NCBI GenBank assembly: GCA_001557505.1
Contig: LSAX01000011.1
Coordinates: 1,612,001-1,676,000 of the forward strand
DNA length: 64,000 nt
Source: Reticulascus tulasneorum
Taxonomy: Eukaryota > Ascomycota > Sordariomycetes > Glomerellales > Reticulascaceae
Direction: 5' to 3'
Below are positions 46,769 through 59,257 of the stretch, in pieces; position 1 is the first letter of the stretch, and every line of letters begins with the position of its first letter. The notes beneath the pieces were generated by a model. The model saw nothing but the letters and a program-made list of their open reading frames with translations, made no database searches and was not told the DNA's origin. The translations under genes and the position numbers were made by a program.

Positions 46769-48116
46769 ATGATGGATGTAATCGTCCTCATCTTGAAGTT
46801 GTCGGGCGCCCTCACTGTCCAGCTGTACTCCTTGCTCCGAGGTTTTGTAAACAAACAAATTCACAAACGCACCTACAAGTCCACCCGGGAACCACGCAAT
46901 GTCCTCGTGATCGGCGCCTCCTTTGCCGGGTATCATGCCGCGCGAGAGCTGGCTCACAGCTTGCCCACCGGATGGCGCGTCATCGTCATCGAGAAGAACC
47001 ACCACTTCCAGTTCTCCTGGGTGCTGCCTCGCTTCTCGGTCATCGGCGGACATGAGCACAAAGCGTTCATCCCATACAGCCCGTACCTGAGCGATGCTCC
47101 CCAGGGGTCATGTATCTTTGTCCGAGATGAGGTGTCGGAGGTCACCGAGGACGCGGTGCTGCTTCGCAGCGGACGTAGCTTCGGGTATGACTACCTCGTG
47201 ATGGCCACGGGTGCACGGGCTGGAGCTCCGTCGAGACTCAACGCGGAGTCAAAAGAGGAGGGAATAGTAGTACTTCAGGAATTACAGCTTAGAGTCAGGC
47301 AGGCGAAGAATCTAGTCGTTGTGGGCGGCGGAGCGGCTGGTGTTGAGTTGGCGACAGACGCGAAGAGTCAGCATCCTGAGAAACACGTCACTCTCGTGCA
47401 CTCTCGAGATCGCTTGCTGCATGGCTTTGGTCCAAAGCTTCACGAAGCCGCGATGAAAGCAATGGAGAAGCTGGATGTAGAAGTCATCCTTGGAGAGCGA
47501 CTGTCTTCGGAGCTGGAGCTGGGGAAACTGCTTCTCAGCTCTGGGAGAGAGCTTCAGTGTGATCAACTTGCAAGTACTCCCGGTGGCTTATGGGACCTCC
47601 ATTAACATTTTCCAGATCAAATGCACCGGCCAAGGGTACGCCTCATCATTGCTCGTGTCTCTCAGCCCAGGCTCCATTGCCCTTTCCGGCGCTATCCAGG
47701 TGCAGGCAACATTACAAATCAAAGACACCAAGTTCCCAAACATCTTCGCCATCGGCGACGTGGTGGACTTTGGGAAGAGCCTCAACTCCCGCTCGGCAGT
47801 GATGCAAGCCGAGATTGCGGCCCGGAACGTGGTGGCTGCCATTACGGACCGGCAGATGGCGCAGTACTCGGTGCAGTGGTGGGAGAATGCAATCACCTTG
47901 ACTTTGGGAATCGTATGTCCGCTCAGTGAGATGCGAAGCTTAATTGGATGCTAACCGTGCCTCCAGGGAAAGAGTGTTATGTACACGTGGGATGGGAAGC
48001 GAGAGTGGTGTATGTCCGCAAATAAGAAGGACATTGCTCTTGGTAGTGCTAGAATATGGCGCTTCTTTGGTGCAAAGCCGTATGTAGACACAACAGAAGA
48101 GTCCTCGAAGAAGTAG
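46769..48116 (+). CDS. AMID/AIF-like FAD-dependent oxidoreductase
   Basis: Three exons, 46769-47569, 47616-47912 and 47967-48116, give 415 aa. Intron 1 (46 nt) appears to use a GC donor (GCAAGT...CCAG), joining LQCDQL to IKCTGQGYASS, the expected family sequence. Intron 2 (54 nt) is GT-AG with branch GCTAAC. Residues 4-26 are hydrophobic (VIVLILKLSGALTVQLYSLL), a likely membrane anchor. The FAD-binding motif is VLVIGASFAGYHAAREL (about 45-61), the NAD(P)-binding motif VVVGGGAAGVELATD (near 190) and the C-terminal flavin contact NIFAIGDVVDFGK. This is the pyridine nucleotide-disulphide oxidoreductase fold of AMID/FSP1-type enzymes, which oxidise NAD(P)H at membranes, probably reducing quinones. 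A specific substrate cannot be read here. Its stop lies 71 bp from the convergent aldolase stop. Met1 and Met2 are both possible starts. Confidence 0.88.
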
Positions 48117-48187
48117 ACGCGAGCGAATCCGGAGACGCAGATAGTTGTAGTATATCAACAGTTACTTTGATATTGTATGCTACTCAA

Positions 48188-49228
48188 CTATTTCAGCCCA
48201 TTCTCCACCTGCTGCATCACGTCTACGATCTCTTGCCAGTTTGCCCACTCACCCTCCCCGATAGTCCCAAAAAGGGGTAATCTCGTGCCATCAACGTCAC
48301 CAAACCCTCTCAGCCGGCTGATGGCCTCCTTGATGCCCACCGTGCCAAACTTGACCACCAGCTCCTCTATCGAGCTGATCTTGAACTGCAGCAGTCTCCG
48401 CTCCTTGACCTCCTCATCCGTGGGCTGGTTCTTCACGGACAGGTTGTACAGGTGCACCACGCTCTTGGGGAAGAAGCCCGCGGAGCCGTCGATCGCGCCG
48501 GCCGCGCCGATGGATATGACGGGCAGGAGCTGCTGGCCCAGTCCGGTGAAGGTGGCGAAGTGCGAGGCGTCGATGGCGGGGTTGGACGCGATCTGGGCGT
48601 GGTAGGATACGTCGCCGTGCGAGAGCTTGCAGCCGACGATATTGGGGTGTTTTGAGAGGGTTGCGTATGTCGAGGGGACGACCTTGACGTTGTTGGACAC
48701 GCCGGGGTAATGGTAACTGCGGCCAGCAATTAGCACCTCGCACCACTGATATTCAGAACTGGGAATAAAGACTTACATCATAACAGGAATCGGGCTCTGG
48801 TCTGCAACAGCAGTAAACCACCTCACGATCCCCTCCTGCGAGCTCGCACCGGAAAAGTACCCCGGCACCAGGGCCAGCCCCCACTGTGCTCCCGCCTCCT
48901 TCGCGCTCACCAACTGCTCGACCGTCTCTTCAACGCTCTGCGTCGCCGTGCCAGCGATGATGGGGTAGTCGGTGAAGCCCTCCTTCTCCAGGGCTTTCCG
49001 CGCCGCGTTCAGCACCTCGAAGCGCTCCTTCGGATGCAGATGGACCGCCTCGCCGGTGGACCCGAGGATCACGAGGCCCTTGATGCCGGCCTTGGCGAGG
49101 TAGACCGAGTGCGCAGCCTGGGCCTCAAGATCGAGCGGCGCGGCGATGGGGGAGTAGTTCGCCGCGGTCTTGGATACGAAAAAGGTCGGTACGGGCACAT
49201 AGACGCCTGGTGGTGGTGGGGAGGCCAT
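48188..49228 (-). CDS. DapA-family aldolase, probably L-threo-3-deoxy-hexulosonate aldolase-like
   Basis: Two exons, 49228-48777 and 48716-48188, give 326 aa. The 60-nt intron (48717-48776, GTAAGT...GCAG) splits the Ile of PVMIYHYPGVSNN. The fold is the class I aldolase TIM barrel. GSTGEAVHLHPKER (about 60-70) holds the substrate-carboxylate loop, Tyr in MIYHYPG (about 152) is the general acid/base, and Lys in VGCKLSHGDVS (about 178) should form the Schiff base. GAAGAIDGSAGFFPK lines the C-terminal face. The start MASPPPPGVYVPVPTFF and the overall sequence resemble fungal LGA1/GaaC, which cleaves 2-keto-3-deoxy-L-galactonate to pyruvate and L-glyceraldehyde in D-galacturonate (pectin) catabolism. 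4-hydroxy-2-oxoglutarate aldolase is the alternative. No other pectin-pathway gene is adjacent. Confidence 0.85.
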
Positions 49229-50239
49229 GGTGAGGGATAGTGAAAGGAGGACAAAGATCTGTGATGGCTTGGACTTCTCAGGCTCACAATCTTCCAGGTT
49301 GATTTGTGAATCTCAGTTCCTCAACGAAGGCAGGCCGCGGGGGTAGGCGAAGTCTTTAGCTGTCCCCGCGATGACGGGACACACGCCGAAGCTCGGTGCG
49401 GAATCGGGCTTTCGGGGGATCATGCAGCGACAAAGTTGGGGTCGAGTGATCCACTGCAAATCCACCTCGCACGCGATACAGCACAAATAAGTAATCTGTT
49501 AGTAATTAGCAAACGCTTGTGGAGTGGGCATTCGAGGCACTAAGGGGAAGCAATACGTCCGAGGTTTGATCGCGGGGTGTGTTCAACGAAATGCCCCGAA
49601 TTGGGTGGACGCGGTTTGCCGAGCACGAGATCTGGTTCCGAATGGCGTGTTTCGGCAGCAGAAATCCGGCAATCGGAGCACGACGAAGAGCATGGATGCA
49701 GGATCTACATGTAAAGCCGGCCTCAACGGACAGCCTGTGTGCGGACCCAAAGTTCTGGACGACCCTGGTTCTTGAAATGTCCTATGGTCCTACAACTCAC
49801 GCAGATCTGGGTCATCATAACCTTGTTCTGAAATCTATACGTTTCATGGGCACTTATAGAAGCGAGATGAAACTTAGCCAATGTTGCTTAGTCTTCCAAA
49901 GCTGTCACTACTCTGATGGTCTTCGACTACGGTCAAAAATATGTCAGAGGATGAGATGGATACCAGCAGCTGCGATGGTGGCTTCATCGAGTCTCATTTG
50001 CACAAGTGTGCAACAAGGATATCACCATCAAGGGTGACGTGACTCTAGCAGTCATGGCTTACATGTTGCCAACCATGGTGTCTCGAAAGCATAGAGTATC
50101 CCAATAGCTGTTCTCATGTCTTTTCAAACCTTGATGTGAAGGGTAGGAGCTCATCAATCTCTATCATTGCCGGTCCCCTTGGGAGGACCTCCCCTCGTAG
50201 CATCATGATACCCTCACTTCACTCGAGGCCACATTCAAA
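49229..50239. other. Divergent intergenic, 1 kb
   Basis: Contains the promoters of the aldolase (-) and the GT8 enzyme (+). No distinctive element and no coding frame with a family motif. Confidence 0.5.
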
Positions 50240-51272
50240 ATGGGTTCCATCCCCGAGAACTCTCGAGTCGTCGACTCAGACAAAGGTCTCTTCCCTCCTC
50301 CGTGTCCCTTCTCCCTCCTGCCTCCTTCCTTCTCCTTGCTACAACTAACACACTCCAGTCTGGACAACCCTCCTAACCAACACAGCCTACCTCCCCGGCC
50401 TCCTCACCCTCGCCTACTCCCTCCGCAAATCCCGCACCAAATACCCCCTCGTAGCCCTCCATCCCCCATCGCTCCCCGCCACCGCCCACGCGGCCCTCGA
50501 CGCCCGCTCCATCCCCAAGCACGAGGTCAGGTACCTCCGGCCCGCGCAAGGGAAGCAGTACGCCAACGACCCGCGCTTCCACGACTGCTGGTCCAAGCTC
50601 ACCCCGTTCTCGCTGACGCAGTACGCGCGCGTCGTGCAGCTTGACTGCGACATGCTCGTGTTGCGCAACATGGACGAGCTCATGACCCTCCCGCTCGACG
50701 ACCCCGAGCTCGCGGCGAGAGGAGGCGGGGATTCGGTCCGGCTGTTCGCGGCGGGCCATGCGTGCGTGTGCAACCCGTGCCGGAAACCGCATTATCCGCC
50801 GGACTGGACACCCTCAAACTGCGCCTTCACCTCTCAGCACCGTAGCCCCTCCCATGCGCAGACCTGCGCCGCCCCGCCAGAAGAGGGACTCGGGATCCTC
50901 AACGGCGGCCTGCAGGTCGTGAACCCCTCCGCCGCCCTCTTCGCCCAGATCCTCTCGCACATGGAGTCGCGGGCCGAGGACATGGACTTCGCCGACCAGT
51001 CCCTGCTCTCGGAGCTCTACCGCGGCCGATGGGTGGCCCTGCCCTACGTCTATAACGCGCTGAAGACAATGCGGTGGGAAGGTGTCCACGACGCCATCTG
51101 GCGTGACGAGTGCGTCAAGAACGTGCATTATATCCTCGAGCCCAAGCCGTGGGATGAGATCGATGCGGACGGCAACTGGACAGGGAAGGAGGAGAGTCAC
51201 CGCTGGTGGGCCGAGATGAATGCCGAGAGGAAGCGAGAGGAGAGGGCCAGGGGCATTGATGATGGGTTCTAA
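50240..51272 (+). CDS. GT8 family glycosyltransferase (glycogenin-like)
   Basis: Two exons, 50240-50285 and 50359-51272, give 319 aa. The 73-nt intron (50286-50358, GTCTCT donor, branch CAACTAAC, acceptor CCAG) joins VDSDK to VWTTLLTNTAYLPG. The retaining GT-A fold is visible: TNTAYLPGLLTLAYSLRKS at the N-terminus, the metal-binding DxD in VQLDCDMLVLRNMDEL (near residue 115), LNGGLQVVNPS (about 207) and DFADQSLLSELYRGRWVALP (about 235). A Cys-bearing loop (GHACVCNPCRKPHYPPDW) is usual in filamentous-fungal members. The enzyme would transfer a sugar from a nucleotide sugar; the acceptor is unknown. True self-glucosylating glycogenin is less likely, because I see neither its C-terminal glycogen-synthase-binding motif nor an obvious acceptor Tyr region. 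No signal peptide is visible, so cytosolic is the simplest guess. Confidence 0.88.
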
Positions 51273-51628
51273 CACAGCTTCGAGACGGTATTGGGGGCCT
51301 GATTGTTAAGGGGGGAATGTATATTCTTTGTTATCATGCAAATCGCTATAGAAACTCCGCCATGCTTGGTTGGCAGTGGCCATGCAATTTACTCTTCCAA
51401 ACTTCCAAGCCATCCTTCCCGCAGAACCCCAATAAGTAGACCAACTTTCCCAATCAAAAAGGGGAGTGACTTTGCCGAAACCTGCAGCCTTTCCCAGTAG
51501 TGGGTCTATGAGATATTCCCTCCTTCGCCAGTCTATGATGCAGTCGTACCCTTCGTTTCAACTTTGACAAAGGAAAATAGCCCGGTGGGACTCCATGTAC
51601 ACCTTTCTTCGATGCTGCTCTTGGGAGC
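51273..51628. other. Convergent intergenic, 356 bp
   Basis: 3' flanks of the GT8 gene (+) and ATG2 (-). No other feature seen. Confidence 0.5.
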
Positions 51629-54600
51629 TCAGTGTTTCTTGTATTTCTGCAGACGGGTTAGCAGGCCAACCTCAAGGTATTTGGAGCATTTGCTTACCTC
51701 TTCCACTCTCCTCCTGTTCTGCGGGTCAAGCGTGTTAGTCGCACCCATCAGGGTTTGTCCGATGGCCTTAGTGGCACCGATGGCAGGCCGGAAAATGATG
51801 GTTGGTGCTCTCTTTAGTACCGCCCTTGCAAGGCCCTGCGCACTCTGGCTCTCCATCACCTCGCCAGGAACGGCAATGATCGCATCGCGAGCCATGTTCA
51901 AGTCTCGAGTCAGACTTGAGTAACCTCCTCTGAGTCCCTGGATGACACCCGTGGGTTGATCCGCATACAGGCTGATTTGCTTCCTCTCCTCGGGATCCAG
52001 GTCGTCGTCTTCCCAGGTAGCTTCGGGTTGCGGGTTCGTCAACATGCCCTCGGCTCCCTGGAGAGCGTATTGGGTGCCGATTGCCAGTTTGGCTCCGAGC
52101 TTGACAATTTCAGTTCCGGTGGTGCGGGCGAACGCGGCCGCGCCTTTACTGATGCTGCGGATAACGCGCCCGTCCTTCTGATACTCTCTAATGGGAATTT
52201 CAATCAAGTCTTTGAACCCACTTCCGACATTGACGAGGGAGCGGACTGGAGCAAGACCAGCAAGGACGCCGGGCAGCTGGTTTCGCTTCACATCTGGCAT
52301 CCATATATCATTCAGTGTCTTGCCCATCCTGTCGAAACCAGAGACGCCGTAGATGATCGTGTGTCGCAGCACAAGTCGCGCCTCGTCAAGGACGATGAAG
52401 TTCATAAACTCGGTTGTGTGACCAGAGCGCAATCCGGCATAGTCAACTCTCTTCGGCTTGAAGTCCAGCTTGACTGGAATATCGGTGACTTCGACTCTCT
52501 GTAGAAAAGGCACATCGCTAGGCGAGCTATGCACAGGCACGCTATCATCCTTGAACTCAAAGAACCGAGTGATAAAGTCAAGTGCGTCCTGGTCGACATG
52601 CAGCCTCAGAGGCAAGAGCGTCGCCCGCAGTACTATCTCGGATGCTGCAAGATCGGCGATAGGCTTCACGTTGAGTAGTTTGATCTGAACCATGCTAGTG
52701 CCCATCTCTCGCTCTCCGGCATCCTGGTCATACGTCACAAACTTCTTCCAGGTCGAAGTCGGAACGTGATCAAAGACGTCTAGATTCTGTACCCGAACGT
52801 CGATAGAACTCTGCGTTTCGCCGGAGTCTGGGGCGAATGCGATGAGATCCACGTTGACACCTTTGAGCTCGAAGGTGATCTTGTGATGCCTGCTCCTGTT
52901 TAGCTTCAGTCTCTTCTTAGATCTGTGCGTGCCTCCAGCACGACTTGTCGTGGCGGTGACAGCAGTTGTGGCAATCGACTCCGTCTCCGTGGCGTTATCA
53001 TTGAGTTCCTGGTTGATAGCCTGCGCCAGTTCTCGGGGATCACGATTCGCCGGTATGCCGATATAGATCGAGTTGAACAAGAAATCGCCGATGACCGTCT
53101 CCTCGTCCTCAATCTCTTCCTCATATGCGGTCCTTCGCTCCGTTCGCTGGCGGCGCTCGTATGCCTTGTTCTCGACATCCTGCACCGCCTTCGAGATGAC
53201 ATCACGAGTGCGAGCCCAGTCATAGCCATCGAATAGGTTCCAGATAACGTGGACGTCCCGGACTGATACCCTCAAAGGGCTCTTCTTGACAAGCTCGTCT
53301 GGGGCGTGATCGTAACTATTCCTGGACGAGTTCCAGATGTGTGCCCTACCATCAGCAGCTGGGCCTTTGCCGAAATAGTTCTCCTGAATCGCCAAGTCAC
53401 TACCATCATCTGAAATATGCGAAGAACTTGCGTTGAAATTTGTCAGTAACACGCCATCATTCGTGTCCTGTGTCGTCGTGACATCCGACATCATTGAGCC
53501 TTCCGCGTCAAACAGTTGCTCACCAACCGGGGCCTCCTCGTAGTATCTGGAATCGACCTGTAACGGACTCTCGTCGCCTGCGGGATCGTACTCCTCATCC
53601 CCACCAAGCTCCTGCGCAATCGCAAAGTCATTGTCAAAGTCGTAATCGCCTTCTGCTTTGCCAAACGCTTCGGCTGAGATGGACGCAAGAAGGTCTTGAA
53701 CAGGTACGACCTTGGTCCTGTACTTGTTCTCCTTGCTCGGTGGAGTCGGCGGTTTCAGCGCATTAGCCAGAGTAATAAGTGTTTGCGTAGAGTCTGCACA
53801 AGTTTCGAGAACAAGCAAGTCATCCCGAAGTTCGACATCGACATGCTTCTCGCCATCCTCTGGGGTTACCGTCAGCTTCACGACTGCCTTCGCCGAAGAG
53901 ATGTAGCATATGTTCACGTAGCCTTTCGACACTAGCTCCGCTACTTGTTGCGATGTTGTGTCATTAAGACGCTGTCGGTGATTTGAGTGTGTATCTTGGT
54001 TGTCCGCGCTTGATATATCATCAATCAGAAGAATAGATGCCTTATTGAGGTAGAGGGTTGCTTCAGTGTCGATTTCTTTTGGAAGCCCGACGGCTAAACG
54101 CGCATCGGTCAGCGCGATGACCAACCGGGAGGTCAGCCCCAAAGGATTGAGACCAAGGAGACAATCTTGGAACACCAAGTCCACTGTCATCGGCTTGCTG
54201 TTAGCCTTGGACGAATCTAGCGGTCGCGGTGCCATAGGCTGCTTTCCACCAAGAGCCGTATGTGCGTGTTCGCCAAGGTTGGCGACAGATGCTGCTAAAC
54301 TGGCTTCGAAATCTTGGGGGGTCGAATCTGCCGCAAGTCCAAGAACGTCCATGATGGTTGGAACTCGATAGTCAATTGTCAAGTCTCGCATCTTAATTTT
54401 GACAACCGGCTCCATCTCATCGCCGATCATCCGTAACATGAGCACCGGCCCTTGCGTAAGTACTCCTGATGGTAGCGTAGTAGGAGAGCTAACAAGATCC
54501 TCGCGGTTGTTGCGATTCACAAAGAGGGAGCTTAGCCCGAATGCCACCAGGGAAGGTAGCGTGATGTGAGCAACCTCAAACTCCTTCATACTGGTGTTGA

Positions 54601-57600
54601 CAACACCAAGCTTTCCTCCGAAGTCAAGCACCAAACCCATGTCCTTGATTCTGCCCAGAGTAAGTAAGCCCGGCCGATCGTCCTCCGGAAGATACTTCGC
54701 GACAGTGGCGAGTCGCGCCAGCTCCTCTCCGAGACCAGGCAAGCAGGTCAGTTGCTGCATGCGGCCAACTCTGACATTGAATTGATCCAAAGTCACACGG
54801 AGTACGGGGCCCTTCCTTCTCTGCCGCAACAGAGTATCAACCATGATCTCATCATCACCCTGATCAAATTTGACTTTTGAAGGAAGAATGAGTCCCAGCA
54901 GCCGGTCGAGATCTTTGTCCTTGGGAGAAGTTAAGAATTCAAATCGAACGCCACTGATATCGGCTGAGATTGGCGGATCTCCCCTGGAGTTCCTCAAGTA
55001 CGGACCAGCAAGCCGGATCTTGCTGATCGCAAAACCAACGCCTTCATCCCTGCTAACCATCTTCACCGCGCTGGTCTCAAGTCCGACGCTGCACTCCTTT
55101 CCTTGCAAATCTAGATTGAAACCTCCTATGCGCATATCAATCTTGTTCTCTGAAGAGTTGGACTTGTCGTCCGGGTTGATTGGCGCCTCAAAGCGAACTC
55201 CTCTCGGCTTGGGAGGCGGCTGAACTGAACTCTTGACCGACGGGGAGGCACTGGAGGTCATCGAGGAGCTCATATTAAGAAAGCTGCTCAAGCCGCCGAA
55301 CCAGCTGAATGTCTCATCTAACCTCTGCAAGTCAAGTTGTACCAGGAGCGGCAAGGTCGTTACCTCCGTTCTTATCGAACCAGACGACTGAATCACCTTT
55401 ACGGAGACCTCCGCACCGGCAGACGGGAACTTATCCATGACCGATGCTCGCATTTGCAGGCTTTGATCGAATGAGATGATATCATCCTTTGCATATCCAA
55501 ATCTGAATCTCTCGAGATCTATGGAAGTTTCCGTTGATGACTTCACGGTCTTGTGTGATATGGTGAGGTTTTCAAGGGCTGCTCGAAGAAGAATATCCGG
55601 CTGCAGCTGTAGGCCGGGAGTACCGAGCATCCGCTCCGCCGTGTCGGCAACTCCACCAAGTTGATGGAGGAAATGTATAGATATCTTCTCAGCTACGACC
55701 TTGATGTCAGGCAAGGGCGAGTCAGCGCTTGTCTTGGTAGCTTCGGCTGGCTTTGAAGAGGTATTTTCTTGTCCCTTAAGGGCGTCAAGCAGCTTAGACA
55801 CCACCATAGCTAGCAAAAACCCGAGCGAGGCATCGAAGCGGATCTCTAGAGGGGATAAAATAACCTCCAAGGAATCATCATTGTGGGATTCGGCGTGTTC
55901 TAAGGGAGGAGATCTAGCCGCTGTGCTTGACCTCATGGCAGGAGACGTGGAGTATACCGAGAAAGCACCAGGGACCTGTGGCGCCACAGATTTTCCCAGA
56001 CCGTAAGTAGTTCCTGAAAGATTCGAGACAGATCCCTGCACGCCGGGGGTAATGTGTAGGTGCTTATGTAGTGATGGTACGTAAATGGAGATGCTGGCGA
56101 GAGATAGCAGCTCCTTAACTAACCGCGTAGGACCACGAGGCGTCGCGACATCCTCTTGGGGCGGAACGAAAGGGGGATCGTTCTCTTCGGCTGTGTCTAC
56201 CTCTGCCTCTACCTTCGCAGGCTCTTCCACTTCCGTCTCCACCTCTGGCTGAGCCTCGACCGGAACTTCCAGCGACTCGGTTTCAACAGGCCCACTCATC
56301 GCAGGTTCTTCTTCAACCTTCTCGGCTTCGAAGCCTGGGGGCGACAAAGGCCGGGGTTCCGGAGCAGTCCGTTTACTTATCGGCGACGACTCTGGACTGG
56401 AATCGGGATCCCAAGAACCGGGCATCCGAGGCTGTATTTGTTGGGACTGAGCCTCAGAGAAGGCACTCATATACATGCTCTCAGCGTCTTCGTGCGTAAA
56501 CAGCTGAGAACGTGCCAAGTCCTCATCTACAGCCGGACCAGAACTGCTACTTGCGGGACTGGAGTGCTGAGATCCTTCTGATGTTCCGGCTGCCTCAATC
56601 TCGCGTTCTTCCATCTCTCTGAACGGCTGTAACGCCGGCTCTGATCTGGTCTCCCGCCCATGGCCTCCCCATGGCAGAACTTCCTCGTCTTCCATCACCG
56701 TCGAGTACGAGATGGGCACGCGGGGACCAACGGCGAAATCCTGGTATATTGACGCTCGTGGCGTGTTGGTATTTTCCTCCTCAATCTCCTCTTCCGGTTG
56801 ACTAGAGAAGTCGTATGGTATGTTAAACGCATCTTCGCTGTCTTGGAGAAGGAGATCGTCGGCTTCAGTGAGATCAACAGAGTCGGAGAGAAAGCTATCC
56901 TGGAGATTCGGTCGAAACGCTGTACTTTGCCTGGAGGGTAGAGTTCGCTCGCTCGGCCCAGGCGACTGCGAAATAGCGGGTGAAGAAGACATGGACGGCG
57001 ATCTTGCCAACGTCGAGAATACATTCGCCTCGGATATCAAGTAGGCGCGAATCTGTGTCAAGGCGATATGTCTCTTCCCCTCCTTTGGCACAATTGTCGG
57101 TGTTCCATTTTCATCGTGGGCTTCTGCAGTCACGCCCTCGACATCTATCCTGTCAAGGGCAATCTGGAAAGTCACCAGATCCGGGGTAGTTGCATTTGCC
57201 TCAACCGGAACCTCGACATCCAGCTGAAAGGTTACCCCCTGGATTCGGACCTGCGTCCGGTCCACAATACCCTGCAGGAAATCCGCCAGGAAGGCAGGTA
57301 GCGACAGCGGCTGCCCTGTACCAAATGGAGACTCGTCCTCACTCATCGAACTTTCAGACATCGCCACGGACGCGCCAAGGTCCTGAGTCTCGGCCGCCAG
57401 GGCGTCCTCCAACTTCTTTGTCTCGGCCAACGGTTGTGTTTCCAGGAACGATTGCGCGAGGTCGACGGTGTTTGGCACGACTTTGGTCTCCTCGCTCGTC
57501 TTGGTCGTTTGCTTGCCCCTGCCCTTGCTGTCCTGGCTGCCTGATACCTTCAGCCTGACATCCACCCCATCCACTTCGACGATGATAGGGCTGGTGTAAA

Positions 57601-57933
57601 AGTCCATGGGTATTGTAACGGTCAGTTTGAGGACTTTCGCTTTTTCCAGCTTGAACGTCGCAGGGAGCTTCAGGAGCCGCTCGAGTTTCTGTAGAGATGC
57701 ACAGTTAGTCCCGGAGACATGCCATCGCAGGTGCAGCCTGGAAAGTCCCAACCACATACCTTAAGTTTAACACCGACGTCCCTGAACTCGAGAGTAGTAT
57801 TCCTTCCCAGAGCGAACTCCAGGTTCTCCATGTCCAGGGTGTCCTCCTCGAGGAGCTCGAGCCTCGACAGCGCATACCGCAGTAGGCGCTTCGGCATGGT
57901 CGAGCTCCGAAATGACTGGAACAGCGTCGCCAT
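51629..57933 (-). CDS. ATG2: Autophagy lipid-transfer protein Atg2
   Basis: Three exons, 57933-57760, 57688-51698 and 51646-51629, give 2060 aa. Intron 1 (71 nt, GTATGT...ACAG) follows the start [20 protein letters not shown] and joins DVGVKLK to [12 protein letters not shown], rebuilding the N-terminal chorein domain. Intron 2 (51 nt, GTAAGC, branch GCTAAC, GCAG) precedes the last codons KYKKH; it is in frame and stop-free. A long Ser/Glu-rich disordered segment lies at about 290-560. A conserved central block [18 protein letters not shown] and the C-terminal ATG2 domain ([19 protein letters not shown], then [19 protein letters not shown] and [15 protein letters not shown]) identify the family. 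Atg2 bridges the endoplasmic reticulum and phagophore with Atg9 and Atg18 and moves lipids through a hydrophobic groove. The length is near that of other filamentous-fungal Atg2 proteins. Confidence 0.96.
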
Positions 57934-59257
57934 GTTGAGGAGCAGCTGTCGCTTCGGCTAGCCTGCGAAGGTGGTTGTCTGGATGGATATCAGGGCGAGG
58001 CCGAGCTCGTGGCAAAGGGCGTCGAGATGTTCACCGGCTCGTGGAGCGTGTGGTGTCGGCCGGCGTGTTATCAGTAGACCCCCGGCCAGATGCGGGGACG
58101 TAGGTCATGGTTCAGCCGTCATGAAGAGTGGAAGTAGAAGTAGCAGCTAGACGCGAGATGGGGCGATTGTAGTGGCGGTGGCCAGGAAATAGAATCAAGA
58201 CGTAAGGATTATGGTTTCGGTAGCAACAAAAACAGCCCAGCCGTGGTTTCGACGGGGACTTGCTAAAGAAGAGAACATGCTTTGGGGCGCGTGGAGGGGG
58301 AATCCACAAGCCGCCTGGGTCGAAGGGTCGAAGGGGGGGGGATGACTGACTGGACTGGGATTGAATGGCGTAAACGACCGCTGTCGGGTGTGCCATCAAC
58401 GGTACTTTGAGGTTTGGCCCCCCACCACCCACCGGGCCAGGTACTTATTAGTAGCGGATTAGGTACCGTACCTCGCTGCAGCTCAGAGTTGTATCTGGCG
58501 GGCATGGCGACGACCTACCTAAGTTAGGTACCTACCTAGGTACGTTAAGGTATGGAACACAACCACCGCGTGACTCCATCTTAACATAAAATAGGTAAGT
58601 CACCTCCACTCACAGGTTGAGTCGCTTCCAGCAAGGGTCTCCCCATCATTTGACCCTCGCTTCCCATTTCTTGGTCACAGCTAGCCTCTCGATCTTCCTC
58701 TCCAAGGTGCTTATCGACTAGCGAAAGCTTGGGGCTAATCCAGACTAATAATTAACCACCTACGCATGGAAGTTCCTATCAGCCACTAATATGTATTGTA
58801 TAATTGATAGACGCCGTCGACGCTGCCGTGGCTTGGGCCCCGGCCCCCCACCTGATGGGGGAACTTCGTGCAATTGGCACATGTCTTGGTCATGGAAGGG
58901 ACACAAGACCACCCAGCCACTGCCACCATGACTTAATCATTCCTTTAAACGTCCAATGTTACCCATCAACCTGTCACGAACTGCTTCCTTTGTCCTTTGT
59001 CGCCCTTCTCTGGACAGACCATAACAGGCGATCCTCCATTTTTTCAGATATGGTAAAAGCCAGCCCTTACACAAACGAGCCAACATCAAGGCGCTTGCGC
59101 GGGGAGCTGAGGTACGCAAAGACCGGATCTGTCAGGTGAGATTCATATTTCTAAACCACCCTTACGAGCACTCCCACATCTACGTCAATGACTCGAGAAG
59201 GTCGGGAATGAATCCAATCGGGCTCAGAGTCATCGAAGTAACCGTCAAAAGAGCATC
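57934..59257. other. Intergenic, 1.3 kb, ATG2 promoter
   Basis: Between the ATG2 start (-) and the amine oxidase stop (-). It contains a dense palindromic TACCTAGGTA element (58513-58550). No coding frame supported. Confidence 0.55.
58513..58550. repeat. Palindromic ACCTA/TAGGT element
   Basis: Two inverted ACCTA..TAGGT pairs in 38 bp, including the perfect palindrome TACCTAGGTA at 58533-58542, about 600 bp upstream of the ATG2 start. Confidence 0.65.

Noticed and set aside
46436..47059. 207-codon minus-strand frame
   Set aside because: Antisense shadow of the AMID-like first exon.
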